Below are positions 8,308 to 14,915 of a DNA stretch of 64,000 bases, in pieces. The notes under the pieces were generated by a model. That model was not told the origin of the DNA and did no database searches. It saw only the letters and a list, made by a program, of their open reading frames with translations. The DNA comes from JALHUB01 sp963719465 (GTDB taxonomy: Bacteria > Chloroflexota > Dehalococcoidia > DSTF01 > JALHUB01): assembly GCA_963719465.1 (NCBI GenBank), contig OY970386.1, positions 1,488,001 through 1,552,000 of the forward strand, given 5' to 3'. Within the stretch, counting starts at the first letter, position 1; every line of letters starts with the position of its first letter. Made by a program: the position numbers and the translations under genes.

Positions 8308-9023
8308 TGGTAACCAAGGTCGGCAAAAAGCACGCCGAGGCGCTGACGCTGGTGGACCGCGAGATGACTTATCCGCCGGCGGAGGCGATTGCGCTCGCCA
8401 AGAAAGCGGCGCACGCCCGCTTCGACGAGACGGTGGAGTTGCACGTTCGCACGGGTCTGGACGTCCGCCACGCCGACCAGCAGATCCGCGGCTCGGTGCT
8501 GCTGCCGCACGGCCTGGGCAAGACCGTCCGGGTGCTCGTATTCGCGGAAGGCGAGGGGGAGAAGCAGGCGCAGGAGGCCGGCGCCGACTACGTGGGCGGC
8601 GACGACCTCATAAAGAAGATCGAAGGCGGCTTTACGGACTTCGACGTTGCCCTTGCTCAGCGCGAGCTGATGGGCAAGGTTGGACGCCTGGGGCGGGTCC
8701 TGGGGCCGCGCGGCCTCATGCCCAACCCGCGCTCCGGCACCGTCGTCGACGAGCAGGACATCGCGCGGGCGGTGCGTGACGCGCGCCAGGGGAAGGTCGA
8801 GTACCGGCTGGACAAAAGCGCCATCATCCACGTGCCGCTGGGCAAGATAAGCTTTGACGAGCAGCAGCTACTGGAGAACATGGCGTCGATTGTCGAGACG
8901 ATCGTCAAGTCGCGGCCGGCGGGGGCGAAGGGGCAATTCGTCCGCAGCCTGACGCTGGCGACGACGATGGGGCCGGGAATCAAGCTGGAGCTGGGCTCAA
9001 CCCTCGCTCTGAGCACGAGCTAG
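8307..9023 (+). CDS. rplA: 50S ribosomal protein L1
   Basis: uL1 forms the L1 stalk. It is 238 residues long, with conserved blocks FDETVELHVRTGLDVRHADQ, GRVLGPRGLMPNPRSGTV and VEYRLDKSAIIHVPLGK. It overlaps rplK by one base, so the two are translationally coupled. In many bacteria L1 represses translation of its own operon by binding the mRNA leader; no such site was identified here. Confidence 0.97.
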   Translation: MVTKVGKKHAEALTLVDREMTYPPAEAIALAKKAAHARFDETVELHVRTGLDVRHADQQIRGSVLLPHGLGKTVRVLVFAEGEGEKQAQEAGADYVGGDDLIKKIEGGFTDFDVALAQRELMGKVGRLGRVLGPRGLMPNPRSGTVVDEQDIARAVRDARQGKVEYRLDKSAIIHVPLGKISFDEQQLLENMASIVETIVKSRPAGAKGQFVRSLTLATTMGPGIKLELGSTLALSTS

Positions 9024-9040
9024 CGATTACGACGCGTAGA

Positions 9041-9240
9041 GCGGGTACCTTGCCCGCGGTGCGCGAGTGAGACGGTCGGGCGAGACGCCCCGACCTATGA
9101 GGCTTCTGGACGGCGGTTTGAGGCGAAGGTAGGATTATCAAGATCTGCGGGATGAATCCCGCAGCCTTTTGTCCAGCATCGCTCAAATCAAGGCTGAGGG
9201 TTTCAACCCTCAGAACCGTTCCCCAAACAGGGAATGAGCG
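9041..9240 (+). repeat. cluster of five palindromes in the rplA-rplJ gap, including a terminator
   Basis: Five hairpins follow one another in this gene-free stretch. A: GCGGG/CCCGC, 9041-9057. B: GGTCGGGCG/CGCCCCGACC with one bulge, 9074-9095. C: CTGCGGGAT/ATCCCGCAG then CCTTTT, 9145-9170. D: CTGAGGGTT/AACCCTCAG, 9194-9213. E: TTCCC/GGGAA, 9219-9234. D and E are enclosed by CGCTCA (9180-9185) and TGAGCG (9235-9240), a potential three-way junction. C has the form of an intrinsic terminator for secE-nusG-rplK-rplA. The others resemble intergenic REP-type palindromes. No coding potential is visible. Confidence 0.6.
9145..9170 (+). terminator. intrinsic terminator after rplA
   Basis: A perfect 9-bp stem CTGCGGGAT/ATCCCGCAG with a two-base loop is followed by CCTTTT. 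It would separate the secE-rplA transcript from rplJ-rplL. Confidence 0.55.
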
Positions 9241-9284
9241 CGGCCTTGTTTCCTGGGCGGCGCTGAACTAAACTGAACACTACG

Positions 9285-9411
9285 CCACAGACAGCGGGTT
9301 CCGCCTAAAGCGGATCAAACCACCAGCCCGCCGAGGCGAAGACTGACGGCGACAGGGCGGAACGCCCCGGCCGTTTCTTGGCTCTTGTCTGTGGCGACAA
9401 GGGCCTTTTTC
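9285..9411 (+). promoter_or_regulatory. rplJ (L10) leader with terminator/antiterminator
   Basis: The leader begins CCACAGACAG (9285-9294). The segment TTGTCTGTGG (9385-9394) can close a long stem with it. The same 3' segment is also part of a competing hairpin CTTGTC/GACAAG (9384-9401) followed by GGCCTTTTTC, an intrinsic terminator. The two structures are mutually exclusive. Position 19 bases before rplJ, the ACAGCGGG and GAGGCGAAGAC segments and the architecture fit the known L10 leader, through which the L10(L7/L12)4 complex represses its own operon. Family assignment is by pattern only. Confidence 0.6.
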
Positions 9412-9429
9412 GTTGCCCGGGAGGAAGAT

Positions 9430-9987
9430 ATGCCGGCACCAAAGAAGCTACAGATCGTCGAGGAGCTGAGGGAGCGGCTGGAGCGCGCCACTATCGCCAT
9501 TGGCGCCGCTTACCAGGGGCTGCGCGTCGCGGAGATGACCGCGCTGCGACGCCAGTTGCGGGCCAAAGGCGTCGAAGTGAGAGTGACGAAGAATACGCTG
9601 CTGCGCCTTGCCGCCGCCGCCGCAGAGAAGCCGGAGATCGGCGAGCTGGGCGAGGGCCCGACGGCGATGGTGATTGGCTACGGCGACGCCGTCGAGGTCG
9701 CGAAGGCGGTGACCGAGTACGCGCAGTCGGCGAAGAACGCGTTCGCGCCGCGCCGCGCCTTTGTCGAGGGGCGCATGCTCACGGTGCGTGAGCTGGCGGA
9801 GCTGGCGACGCTTCCGCCGCGGCCGGTGCTTGCCGGCCAGGTGGCGGGGGCGCTGCGGTCGCCGGTGTGGCGGCTGGCGCAGCTTTTGGCCGGCGCGCTC
9901 GTTCAACCGACTCCACAGCTCTTGAACTCCAGCCTTCGGCAATTCCAGGGCCTGCTCAACGCGCGGGCGCAGCAGCTGGAAGCCTGA
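9430..9987 (+). CDS. rplJ: 50S ribosomal protein L10
   Basis: uL10 anchors L7/L12 dimers to the ribosomal stalk. The 185-residue protein has MPAPKKLQIVEELRERLERA, YQGLRVAEMTALRRQLRAKG and VRVTKNTLLRLA, all L10 hallmarks. Its C-terminal helix carries the L12-binding region. I chose the ATG at 9430, behind GGGAGGAAG, rather than the longer open frame from 9385, whose N-terminus would be encoded by the leader hairpin. rplL follows 43 bases later. Confidence 0.96.
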   Translation: MPAPKKLQIVEELRERLERATIAIGAAYQGLRVAEMTALRRQLRAKGVEVRVTKNTLLRLAAAAAEKPEIGELGEGPTAMVIGYGDAVEVAKAVTEYAQSAKNAFAPRRAFVEGRMLTVRELAELATLPPRPVLAGQVAGALRSPVWRLAQLLAGALVQPTPQLLNSSLRQFQGLLNARAQQLEA

Positions 9988-10030
9988 CCATCGTCTCATC
10001 AATCGGTAATCGCTTCGAAAGGAGATTCAG

Positions 10031-10453
10031 ATGCCAGCAACGAAGACAGCGAAGAAAGACGGGGACCGCGTCGACCAGGCGTTCGACCTGATCAAGGAGA
10101 TGACGATCCTGGAGCTGCGCGACCTGAACAAGCGCATCGAGGAGGAGTTCGGCGTCGTTGCCGCCGCGCCGGTTGCCGTGGCCGCCGCGCCGGTCGCTGC
10201 CGCCGGGCCCGCCGCCGCTCCCGTCGAGGAGGCGGAGGAGCAGACAGAGTTCACGGTTGTGCTCAAGGACATGGGCGCCAACAAGATCAACGTCATCAAG
10301 GCTGTCCGCGAGGTCACGACGCTCGGCCTGAAGGAGGCGAAGGACCTGGTAGAGAGCGCGCCGACGAACGTCAAAGAAGGCGTGAGCAAGGACGAGGCCG
10401 AGGTCGCGGTCAAGAAGCTGCGCGACGCGGGCGCGACGGTGGAGATGAAGTAG
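10031..10453 (+). CDS. rplL: 50S ribosomal protein L7/L12
   Basis: bL12 recruits translation GTPases. The 140-residue protein has an N-terminal dimerisation domain (FDLIKEMTILELRDLNKRIEEEFGV). The hinge is Ala/Pro-rich, and the C-terminal domain contains EEQTEFTVVLKDMGANKINV, KEAKDLVESAP and AGATVEMK. A GAAAGGAG box precedes the ATG. It is somewhat longer than the usual 120-130 residues because of an N-terminal Lys/Thr extension. The usual downstream rpoB is not present. Confidence 0.97.
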   Translation: MPATKTAKKDGDRVDQAFDLIKEMTILELRDLNKRIEEEFGVVAAAPVAVAAAPVAAAGPAAAPVEEAEEQTEFTVVLKDMGANKINVIKAVREVTTLGLKEAKDLVESAPTNVKEGVSKDEAEVAVKKLRDAGATVEMK

Positions 10454-10523
10454 CCACTTTTCTTCAGCGAAATAGCGGAACCGTCTAGCGATAGGGCGCT
10501 AAAGCTGCTATATTTCGCGGTGC

Positions 10524-11096
10524 ATGAGGTGTTTTAGCTGCGACAAGGATGCGACGCACGAGTGCCGCCGCTGCGGCAGGCTCTACTGCGACGACCACGG
10601 CGATGAGCTGTGCGAGCACTGCCTCAAGCCGGCCGGCGCACTTCCCTCCTTCCTGCTCTACCGGGGCACGCTGCTCGCCCTTCTCCTGGGGACCGTCGTC
10701 GCACTCTGGCTGATGCTGAAGCCGCCGAAAGAGGCCAGCCAGTCCACGTTCAACGTCGTTCAGCCCACGGTCACGACCGCCGTTGTCCGGACGCCTGCCG
10801 GTGGGGCGACGGCCGTGCCGAACGCCTCGGTGACGGCTGCGCCGGGCGGCGAAGTGACCGTCACGCCGGGCGGCGAGGTCACGGCCACGCCGGGCGGCGA
10901 GGTCGGCGCCACGCCGACGGTCACGGTTATCGAGTACACGGTGCAGGAAGGCGACACGCTTATCGATATCGCGACTCGCTACCTGCCGGCCGACGAGAGC
11001 CTGAGCGACTTCATGTGGGACATAGCGACGCATAACGGCATAGACCTCACCAATCCCATCCTTCAACCCGGCCAGGTGCTTCGCTTCACTCAATGA
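10524..11096 (+). CDS. membrane protein with B-box-like zinc finger and LysM domain
   Basis: The function is not known. The 190-residue protein starts with a Cys/His-rich module of about 35 residues (CFSCDKDATHECRRCGRLYCDDHGDELCEHC) resembling a B-box zinc finger. One transmembrane helix follows (LYRGTLLALLLGTVVALWLML), then a Thr/Pro/Gly linker with three tandem P-G-G-E-V-T units. The C-terminus is a LysM-like domain (YTVQEGDTLIDIATRYLP to NPILQPGQVLRFTQ). The likely topology puts the zinc finger in the cytoplasm and LysM outside, on peptidoglycan or another glycan. An inverted repeat GCGAAATA/TATTTCGC (10467-10518) lies just upstream. Confidence 0.7.
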   Translation: MRCFSCDKDATHECRRCGRLYCDDHGDELCEHCLKPAGALPSFLLYRGTLLALLLGTVVALWLMLKPPKEASQSTFNVVQPTVTTAVVRTPAGGATAVPNASVTAAPGGEVTVTPGGEVTATPGGEVGATPTVTVIEYTVQEGDTLIDIATRYLPADESLSDFMWDIATHNGIDLTNPILQPGQVLRFTQ

Positions 11097-11204
11097 CGTC
11101 TTTGGGAGGACGAAACAGCGCCTTCCGGGCCCCTTTTCGTCCGGCCGGCTTATGCGCGCGACTTCTTCTCGTTTTCGGCAGGCGACTGAGCTCGCGAGGC
11201 TGAG

Positions 11205-11948
11205 ATGGAGCAGCAAGAAGTCTTCTCATCGGCGGGGTATCCTCGGAAGGCCGAGTACTACACCCTGATCAGGGACCTGCCGAGCTCGGAGCGGCCCCGC
11301 GAGCGCCTGCGCGACTTCGGCGCCAGCGCGCTCTCTAACGCCGAGCTGCTGGCGATCATCCTGCGAACGGGCATGCAGAAGGAAAGCGTCCTGACGGTGG
11401 CGTCGCGATTGCTCTCGTCGTACCGCGGACTCATCGGGCTGGCGCGGGCTAGCTTCGGCGAGCTGTGCAACGAGCGCGGCCTCGGCGAGGCAAAGGCGGC
11501 GCAGCTGAAGGCGGCGCTCGAGCTGGGACGCCGCCTCTCTTCGACGCAGCCGGAGGAGCGGGTTGTCGTCCGGTCACCGGAAGACATCGCCAATCTTCTG
11601 CTCAGCGAGATGGGCGTGCTGGAGCAGGAGCATCTCCGCGTCGTGCTGCTGAACCAGCGCAATCAGGTGCTCGGCATGCCGGAGGTGTACCGGGGGAGCG
11701 TCAACACGTCGTTGATCCGGATCGCGGAGGTCTTCCGGGAGGCGATCCGCCAGAACTGCCCGGCGGTGGTCCTCGTGCACAACCATCCGTCCGGCGACCC
11801 GACGCCTTCCAACGACGACGTGGCGATGACGAAGCAGGCGGTGGAAGCAGGCAAGCTGCTCGACATCGAGGTGCTGGACCACGTGGTGATTGGGCAAGGG
11901 CGCTATCTCAGCCTGAAGGAGCAGGGGCTCGGCTTCGGCGCGGGGTAG
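11205..11948 (+). CDS. radC: RadC/MPN-domain (JAMM) protein
   Basis: The 247-residue RadC-type protein has an N-terminal helix-hairpin-helix region (RERLRDFGASALSNAELLAIIL). The C-terminal MPN/JAB domain has the metal motif VLVHNHPSGDPTPSNDD and the upstream glutamate region (EVFREAI). The historical DNA-repair role is doubtful and the true activity is unknown. An inverted repeat GGACGAAA/TTTTCGTCC lies in the 108-base gap before it. It stands alone on the plus strand. Confidence 0.88.
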   Translation: MEQQEVFSSAGYPRKAEYYTLIRDLPSSERPRERLRDFGASALSNAELLAIILRTGMQKESVLTVASRLLSSYRGLIGLARASFGELCNERGLGEAKAAQLKAALELGRRLSSTQPEERVVVRSPEDIANLLLSEMGVLEQEHLRVVLLNQRNQVLGMPEVYRGSVNTSLIRIAEVFREAIRQNCPAVVLVHNHPSGDPTPSNDDVAMTKQAVEAGKLLDIEVLDHVVIGQGRYLSLKEQGLGFGAG

Positions 11949-11976
11949 GGAACATCTTCCTATTTGTATAACTGCA

Positions 11977-12005
11977 TTGACACTTTGGGGCTTTTTGGAC
12001 ATAAT
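11977..12005 (+). promoter_or_regulatory. sigma70-type promoter of the lipoprotein gene
   Basis: A consensus TTGACA (11977-11982) is followed after 17 bases by CATAAT (12000-12005). It lies about 38 bases before the ATG of the lipoprotein, which has its own AAGGAGG box. Confidence 0.7.
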
Positions 12006-12042
12006 GCAGCAGGGGTTTGTTATGACAGCAAGGAGGTGCCCA

Positions 12043-12600
12043 ATGAAGAGGTCATGGATTTGTCTGCTGATGTTGGTTGCCGTCTTGAGCGGAGCGGCTC
12101 TCGTTGGTTGCGGCGGCGGCAGCAGCAGCAAGGCGACAGCAACAGCAGCTCCGACGAAGTCTGAAGGCGGTTCAACACCGTCGGGGCAGGCAACGACTGC
12201 CGAGCAGGCCACGTCGGCGCCGACCAGCAGCAGCGGCGGCGGGTCGAGCGCGTCGCTGTCCGATATCCCCGTCTACCCGGGCGCGACGAAGGTTACAAGC
12301 GGCGAGTTCTCCGGCTCCAACGCCGGCATTCCGTCGCTGGGCTCCGATATCAACTCTTCAGACTACGACCACGTCGCCTACGCCATGTACCAGACGAGCG
12401 ACGGCGCTCAGACGGTCTTCGATTGGTACAAGGACAAGATGAGCGGTTGGAAGGATGAGGGGTCCTACAGCGGCGGGTCCGAGGGAAGCGTGGCCGCGTT
12501 CGCGGCCTGGTCCAAGGACGACGGGAAGACTGCCGCGTGGATATCGGTCGGAGAGAGCGAGGGGCAGACGTCGCTCAGCATCTGGGTCGGCACGCCGTAG
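12043..12600 (+). CDS. secreted lipoprotein of unknown function
   Basis: The protein has 185 residues. A signal peptide ends in the lipobox LVGC (MKRSWICLLMLVAVLSGAAL then VGCGGG). A Ser/Thr/Gly-rich linker of about 45 residues follows, then a compact domain starting IPVYPGATKV with YDHVAYAMYQT and WYKDKMSGWKDEG. Such 'YPGA' lipoproteins recur in Chloroflexota, from memory. Function is not recognised. I chose the ATG behind AAGGAGGTGCCCA rather than the longer frame from 11977, which would be translated from the promoter. A strong promoter precedes it. Confidence 0.75.
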   Translation: MKRSWICLLMLVAVLSGAALVGCGGGSSSKATATAAPTKSEGGSTPSGQATTAEQATSAPTSSSGGGSSASLSDIPVYPGATKVTSGEFSGSNAGIPSLGSDINSSDYDHVAYAMYQTSDGAQTVFDWYKDKMSGWKDEGSYSGGSEGSVAAFAAWSKDDGKTAAWISVGESEGQTSLSIWVGTP

Positions 12601-12630
12601 CGCGCGTTGGGCCTGGCCGGGGGGCGACCG

Positions 12631-13812
12631 TTAGCCGGCTTTGATTCGGGCCAGCGCTTCTGACTCAACGATGCGGTAGACCTCCGCCAGCGGGAGCCCG
12701 TGCTCCAGCGCCAGGCGACGGCACGCCTCGTACTCCGGCGAGACCTGTGGCTTGCGGCCGGGCAATCGCTTGACCTTCACGGCCGCCGGTCCGAGGCTCG
12801 ATTCGAACTCGAACGTCTCACGCTGCGCCTCGTGGCGGCGCACCTCCTGCACACGCAGTCCCAGCGTCAACGTCTCTTCGAGCAGGACGCGGCTCAGCGC
12901 CTCTTCGCGGTCGGCCGAGCAGAGCAGCGACAGCTTGACCGCCGGACGGTTCTTCTTCATCTGAATCGGCGTGAACCAAACGTCCGCCGCGCCCGCCGCG
13001 AACAGTCGCTCCTGCACGTAGCCCAGCAGCTCGGCGCTCATGTCGTCGATGTTCGTCTCGATGAGGAGCATGGCGCCGCCGGCTTGGGGCAGCAGCTCGC
13101 CGAGCCAGAGGCGGAGGACGTTGGGCCGGTCGGCGTACTCGCGGCTGCCGGCGCCGTAGCCGACGCGTTCGAGCGTCATCTGCGGACGCTGGAAGGCGGC
13201 CAGCGTTGCCAGAATAGCCGCGCCGGTCGGCGTCACGAGCTCGCCCGGCTGGTTGTCGTCGGCGATCGGCGCCTTGGCATCGGCCAGAAGCTGCAGCGTC
13301 GCTGGAGCGGGAACGGGCAACGTTCCGTGCGCGCCGGGCACCTCGCCGCGGCCGACGGGCAGACTCGAGGCGAAGAGCCGCTCCACGCCAAGCAGGCGGA
13401 GACCGGCTATCGCGCCGATCACGTCGATGAGCGTGTCGAGAGAGCCCAGTTCGTGCAGAACGACGGCCTCGACCTCGACGCCGTGGACGCGCGCCTCGGC
13501 CTCGGCCAGACGCCGGAAGACGGCTGACGCTTTCTCCTTGTCCGTCGGCGGCAAAGCGCTGCCTTCGATGACGGCGAGCGCGTCGCGGAGTCGAGGAAGA
13601 GTCGGCGCATCCGGCGCGAGGTCGACCGTAACCTTCGTCGCCGCAAGCTCGCCTCTCTGCATCCGCTCGGCCGTGAGCCGCCAGCCCGGCACGTTGAGCT
13701 TCGCCAGCTCCGCTTGCAGCGCGTCGACCGAGAGGCCGGCGTCGACGAGGGCGCCGAGCAGCATGTCGCCGCTAATGCCGGAGAAACAATCGAGATAGGC
13801 GACTCGTGTCAG
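12631..13812 (-). CDS. larC: nickel-pincer cofactor nickel chelatase LarC, probable CTG start
   Basis: LarC inserts nickel into the pyridinium-dithiocarboxylate pincer cofactor of lactate racemase-type enzymes. Conserved blocks include GDMLLGALVDAG, VHGVEVEAVVLHELGSLDTL, LPVGRGEVPGAHGTLPVPAPA and ETNIDDMSAELLGYV. The first ATG (13764) would cut into the conserved N-terminus: in-frame codons upstream read VAYLDCFSGISGD, the family's start. Between the larB stop and this block the only plausible start is CTG at 13810-13812, six bases after AAGGAG. That gives 393 residues. The gene directly follows larB. Confidence 0.85.
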   Translation of the reverse strand: MTRVAYLDCFSGISGDMLLGALVDAGLSVDALQAELAKLNVPGWRLTAERMQRGELAATKVTVDLAPDAPTLPRLRDALAVIEGSALPPTDKEKASAVFRRLAEAEARVHGVEVEAVVLHELGSLDTLIDVIGAIAGLRLLGVERLFASSLPVGRGEVPGAHGTLPVPAPATLQLLADAKAPIADDNQPGELVTPTGAAILATLAAFQRPQMTLERVGYGAGSREYADRPNVLRLWLGELLPQAGGAMLLIETNIDDMSAELLGYVQERLFAAGAADVWFTPIQMKKNRPAVKLSLLCSADREEALSRVLLEETLTLGLRVQEVRRHEAQRETFEFESSLGPAAVKVKRLPGRKPQVSPEYEACRRLALEHGLPLAEVYRIVESEALARIKAG

Positions 13813-13815
13813 CCT

Positions 13816-14562
13816 TCACTCCTTGCTGTCGGCTTCGCTGTGGGCAAGACGGTTGATGACGGCCGCCAGGTAGCCGGCGCCGAAGCCGTTGTCGATGTTG
13901 ACGACGGAGACGCCCGGCGCGCAGCTATTCAACATGGTGAGCAGAGGCGCAATGCCCTGGAAGCTGGCGCCGTAGCCCACGGACGTCGGAACGCCGATGA
14001 CCGGCATGGCGACGAGGCCGGCGACGACGCTGGGAAGGGCGCCCTCCATGCCGGCAACGACGACGAGAACGTGCGCCGCGCGCAGCTTTGGCAAGTGGTC
14101 GAGAAGGCGGTGCAGTCCGGCGACGCCCACATCGTAGACCCGTTCGACGGCGTTGCCCATCAGCTCGGCTGTGACGGCCGCCTCCTCCGCCACCGGCAGG
14201 TCGGCCGTGCCGCCGCAGACCAGGCAGACGCCCGGCAGGGGCGGCGTCGGATTTCGGTCCAGCGTCGCGGCGCGGGCGATTTCGTGGTAGACGGCGTCGG
14301 GAACGCGGTCGGCCAGCTTGTCGAAGACGTCGCGGTCGATGCGCGTTACGAGGAGGCGCCCTGTCTGCTCCGCCAGGCGCTCGGATATGGCGACGATCTG
14401 CTCGGCCGTCTTCCCCTGGCCCAGCACGACCTCCGGCAGGCTGTCGCGGAGGGCGCGATGGTGGTCCACCTTGGCGAAGCCGATGTCCTCGTAGGGAAGG
14501 TGGCGCAGCCTCTCCAGCGCGCCTTCAACGTCCGTCGTCCCGTCGGAAACGGACCGGAGCAA
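13816..14562 (-). CDS. larB: nickel-pincer cofactor biosynthesis protein LarB
   Basis: LarB carboxylates nicotinic acid adenine dinucleotide, the first step to the nickel-pincer cofactor. The 248-residue protein has an N-terminal VEGALERLRHLPYEDIGFAK region and the PurE-like C-terminal domain (VVVAGMEGALPSVVAGLV, GVPTSVGYGAS, VVNIDNGFGAGY). A TTG start is used here; codons upstream (EQNLRR) are also in frame but offer no standard start. larE and larA are not in the window. The stop codon lies three bases before the likely larC start. Confidence 0.88.
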   Translation of the reverse strand: MLRSVSDGTTDVEGALERLRHLPYEDIGFAKVDHHRALRDSLPEVVLGQGKTAEQIVAISERLAEQTGRLLVTRIDRDVFDKLADRVPDAVYHEIARAATLDRNPTPPLPGVCLVCGGTADLPVAEEAAVTAELMGNAVERVYDVGVAGLHRLLDHLPKLRAAHVLVVVAGMEGALPSVVAGLVAMPVIGVPTSVGYGASFQGIAPLLTMLNSCAPGVSVVNIDNGFGAGYLAAVINRLAHSEADSKE

Positions 14563-14622
14563 TCGCCGCAGGTTCTGTTCGTCGATGTCTCACTCTCCGC
14601 AGTTTTGTTGAGTGCGAATGAA

Positions 14623-14651
14623 ATTATAGCATCGCAGCTTCAGCGAGACAA
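14623..14651 (-). promoter_or_regulatory. larB-larC promoter
   Basis: On the minus strand TTGTCT (14651-14646) and a consensus TATAAT (14628-14623) are separated by 17 bases, about 60 bases before larB. It is back to back with the promoter of the metal-transport pair. Confidence 0.6.
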
Positions 14652-14675
14652 AAGCGCTGCCGATTCTACTTAGGG

Positions 14676-14705
14676 TTGACGGCCTTGCAGTTGCAAAGGT
14701 ATTAT
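14676..14705 (+). promoter_or_regulatory. promoter of the metal-transport pair
   Basis: TTGACG (14676-14681) and TATTAT (14700-14705) are separated by 18 bases. About 200 bases of structured leader follow before the coding start. Confidence 0.55.
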
Positions 14706-14914
14706 CAATCCGGCGGAGCTGCGTCTTGTAGCGCAGCGTGAGGCATTAACGGTAAACATGGAAGCCGACGACGGCGGCAATCGTAGCCGCCAAACAGAAA
14801 ACAGAGGAGGCGATTCGCGGTCGATGAGTCGCTGCTAGAGCGCTAACGCGCCCGGCCGCGGCTCGTCCGCGGCGAACCACCTCCTGGCACGACCCTTTTG
14901 AGGAGGTGGTTTTT
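14706..14914 (+). promoter_or_regulatory. riboswitch-like leader with SD-sequestering terminator
   Basis: The untranslated leader contains several stable elements: GCTGCG/CGCAGC, GGCGGC/GCCGCC (14773-14791) and GCCGCGG/CCGCGGC (14855-14873). Last comes an 11-bp stem AACCACCTCCT (14875-14885)/AGGAGGTGGTT (14901-14911) followed by a run of T right before ATG 14916. That last hairpin contains the whole AGGAGG ribosome binding site and also has terminator form. An upstream GAGGAGG (14804-14810) could pair with its 5' arm. The GTGAGGC at 14738 recalls the M-box, but the rest of the M-box consensus is not found. The downstream genes suggest Mg2+ or Mn2+ as ligand. Confidence 0.55.
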
Positions 14915-14915
14915 C

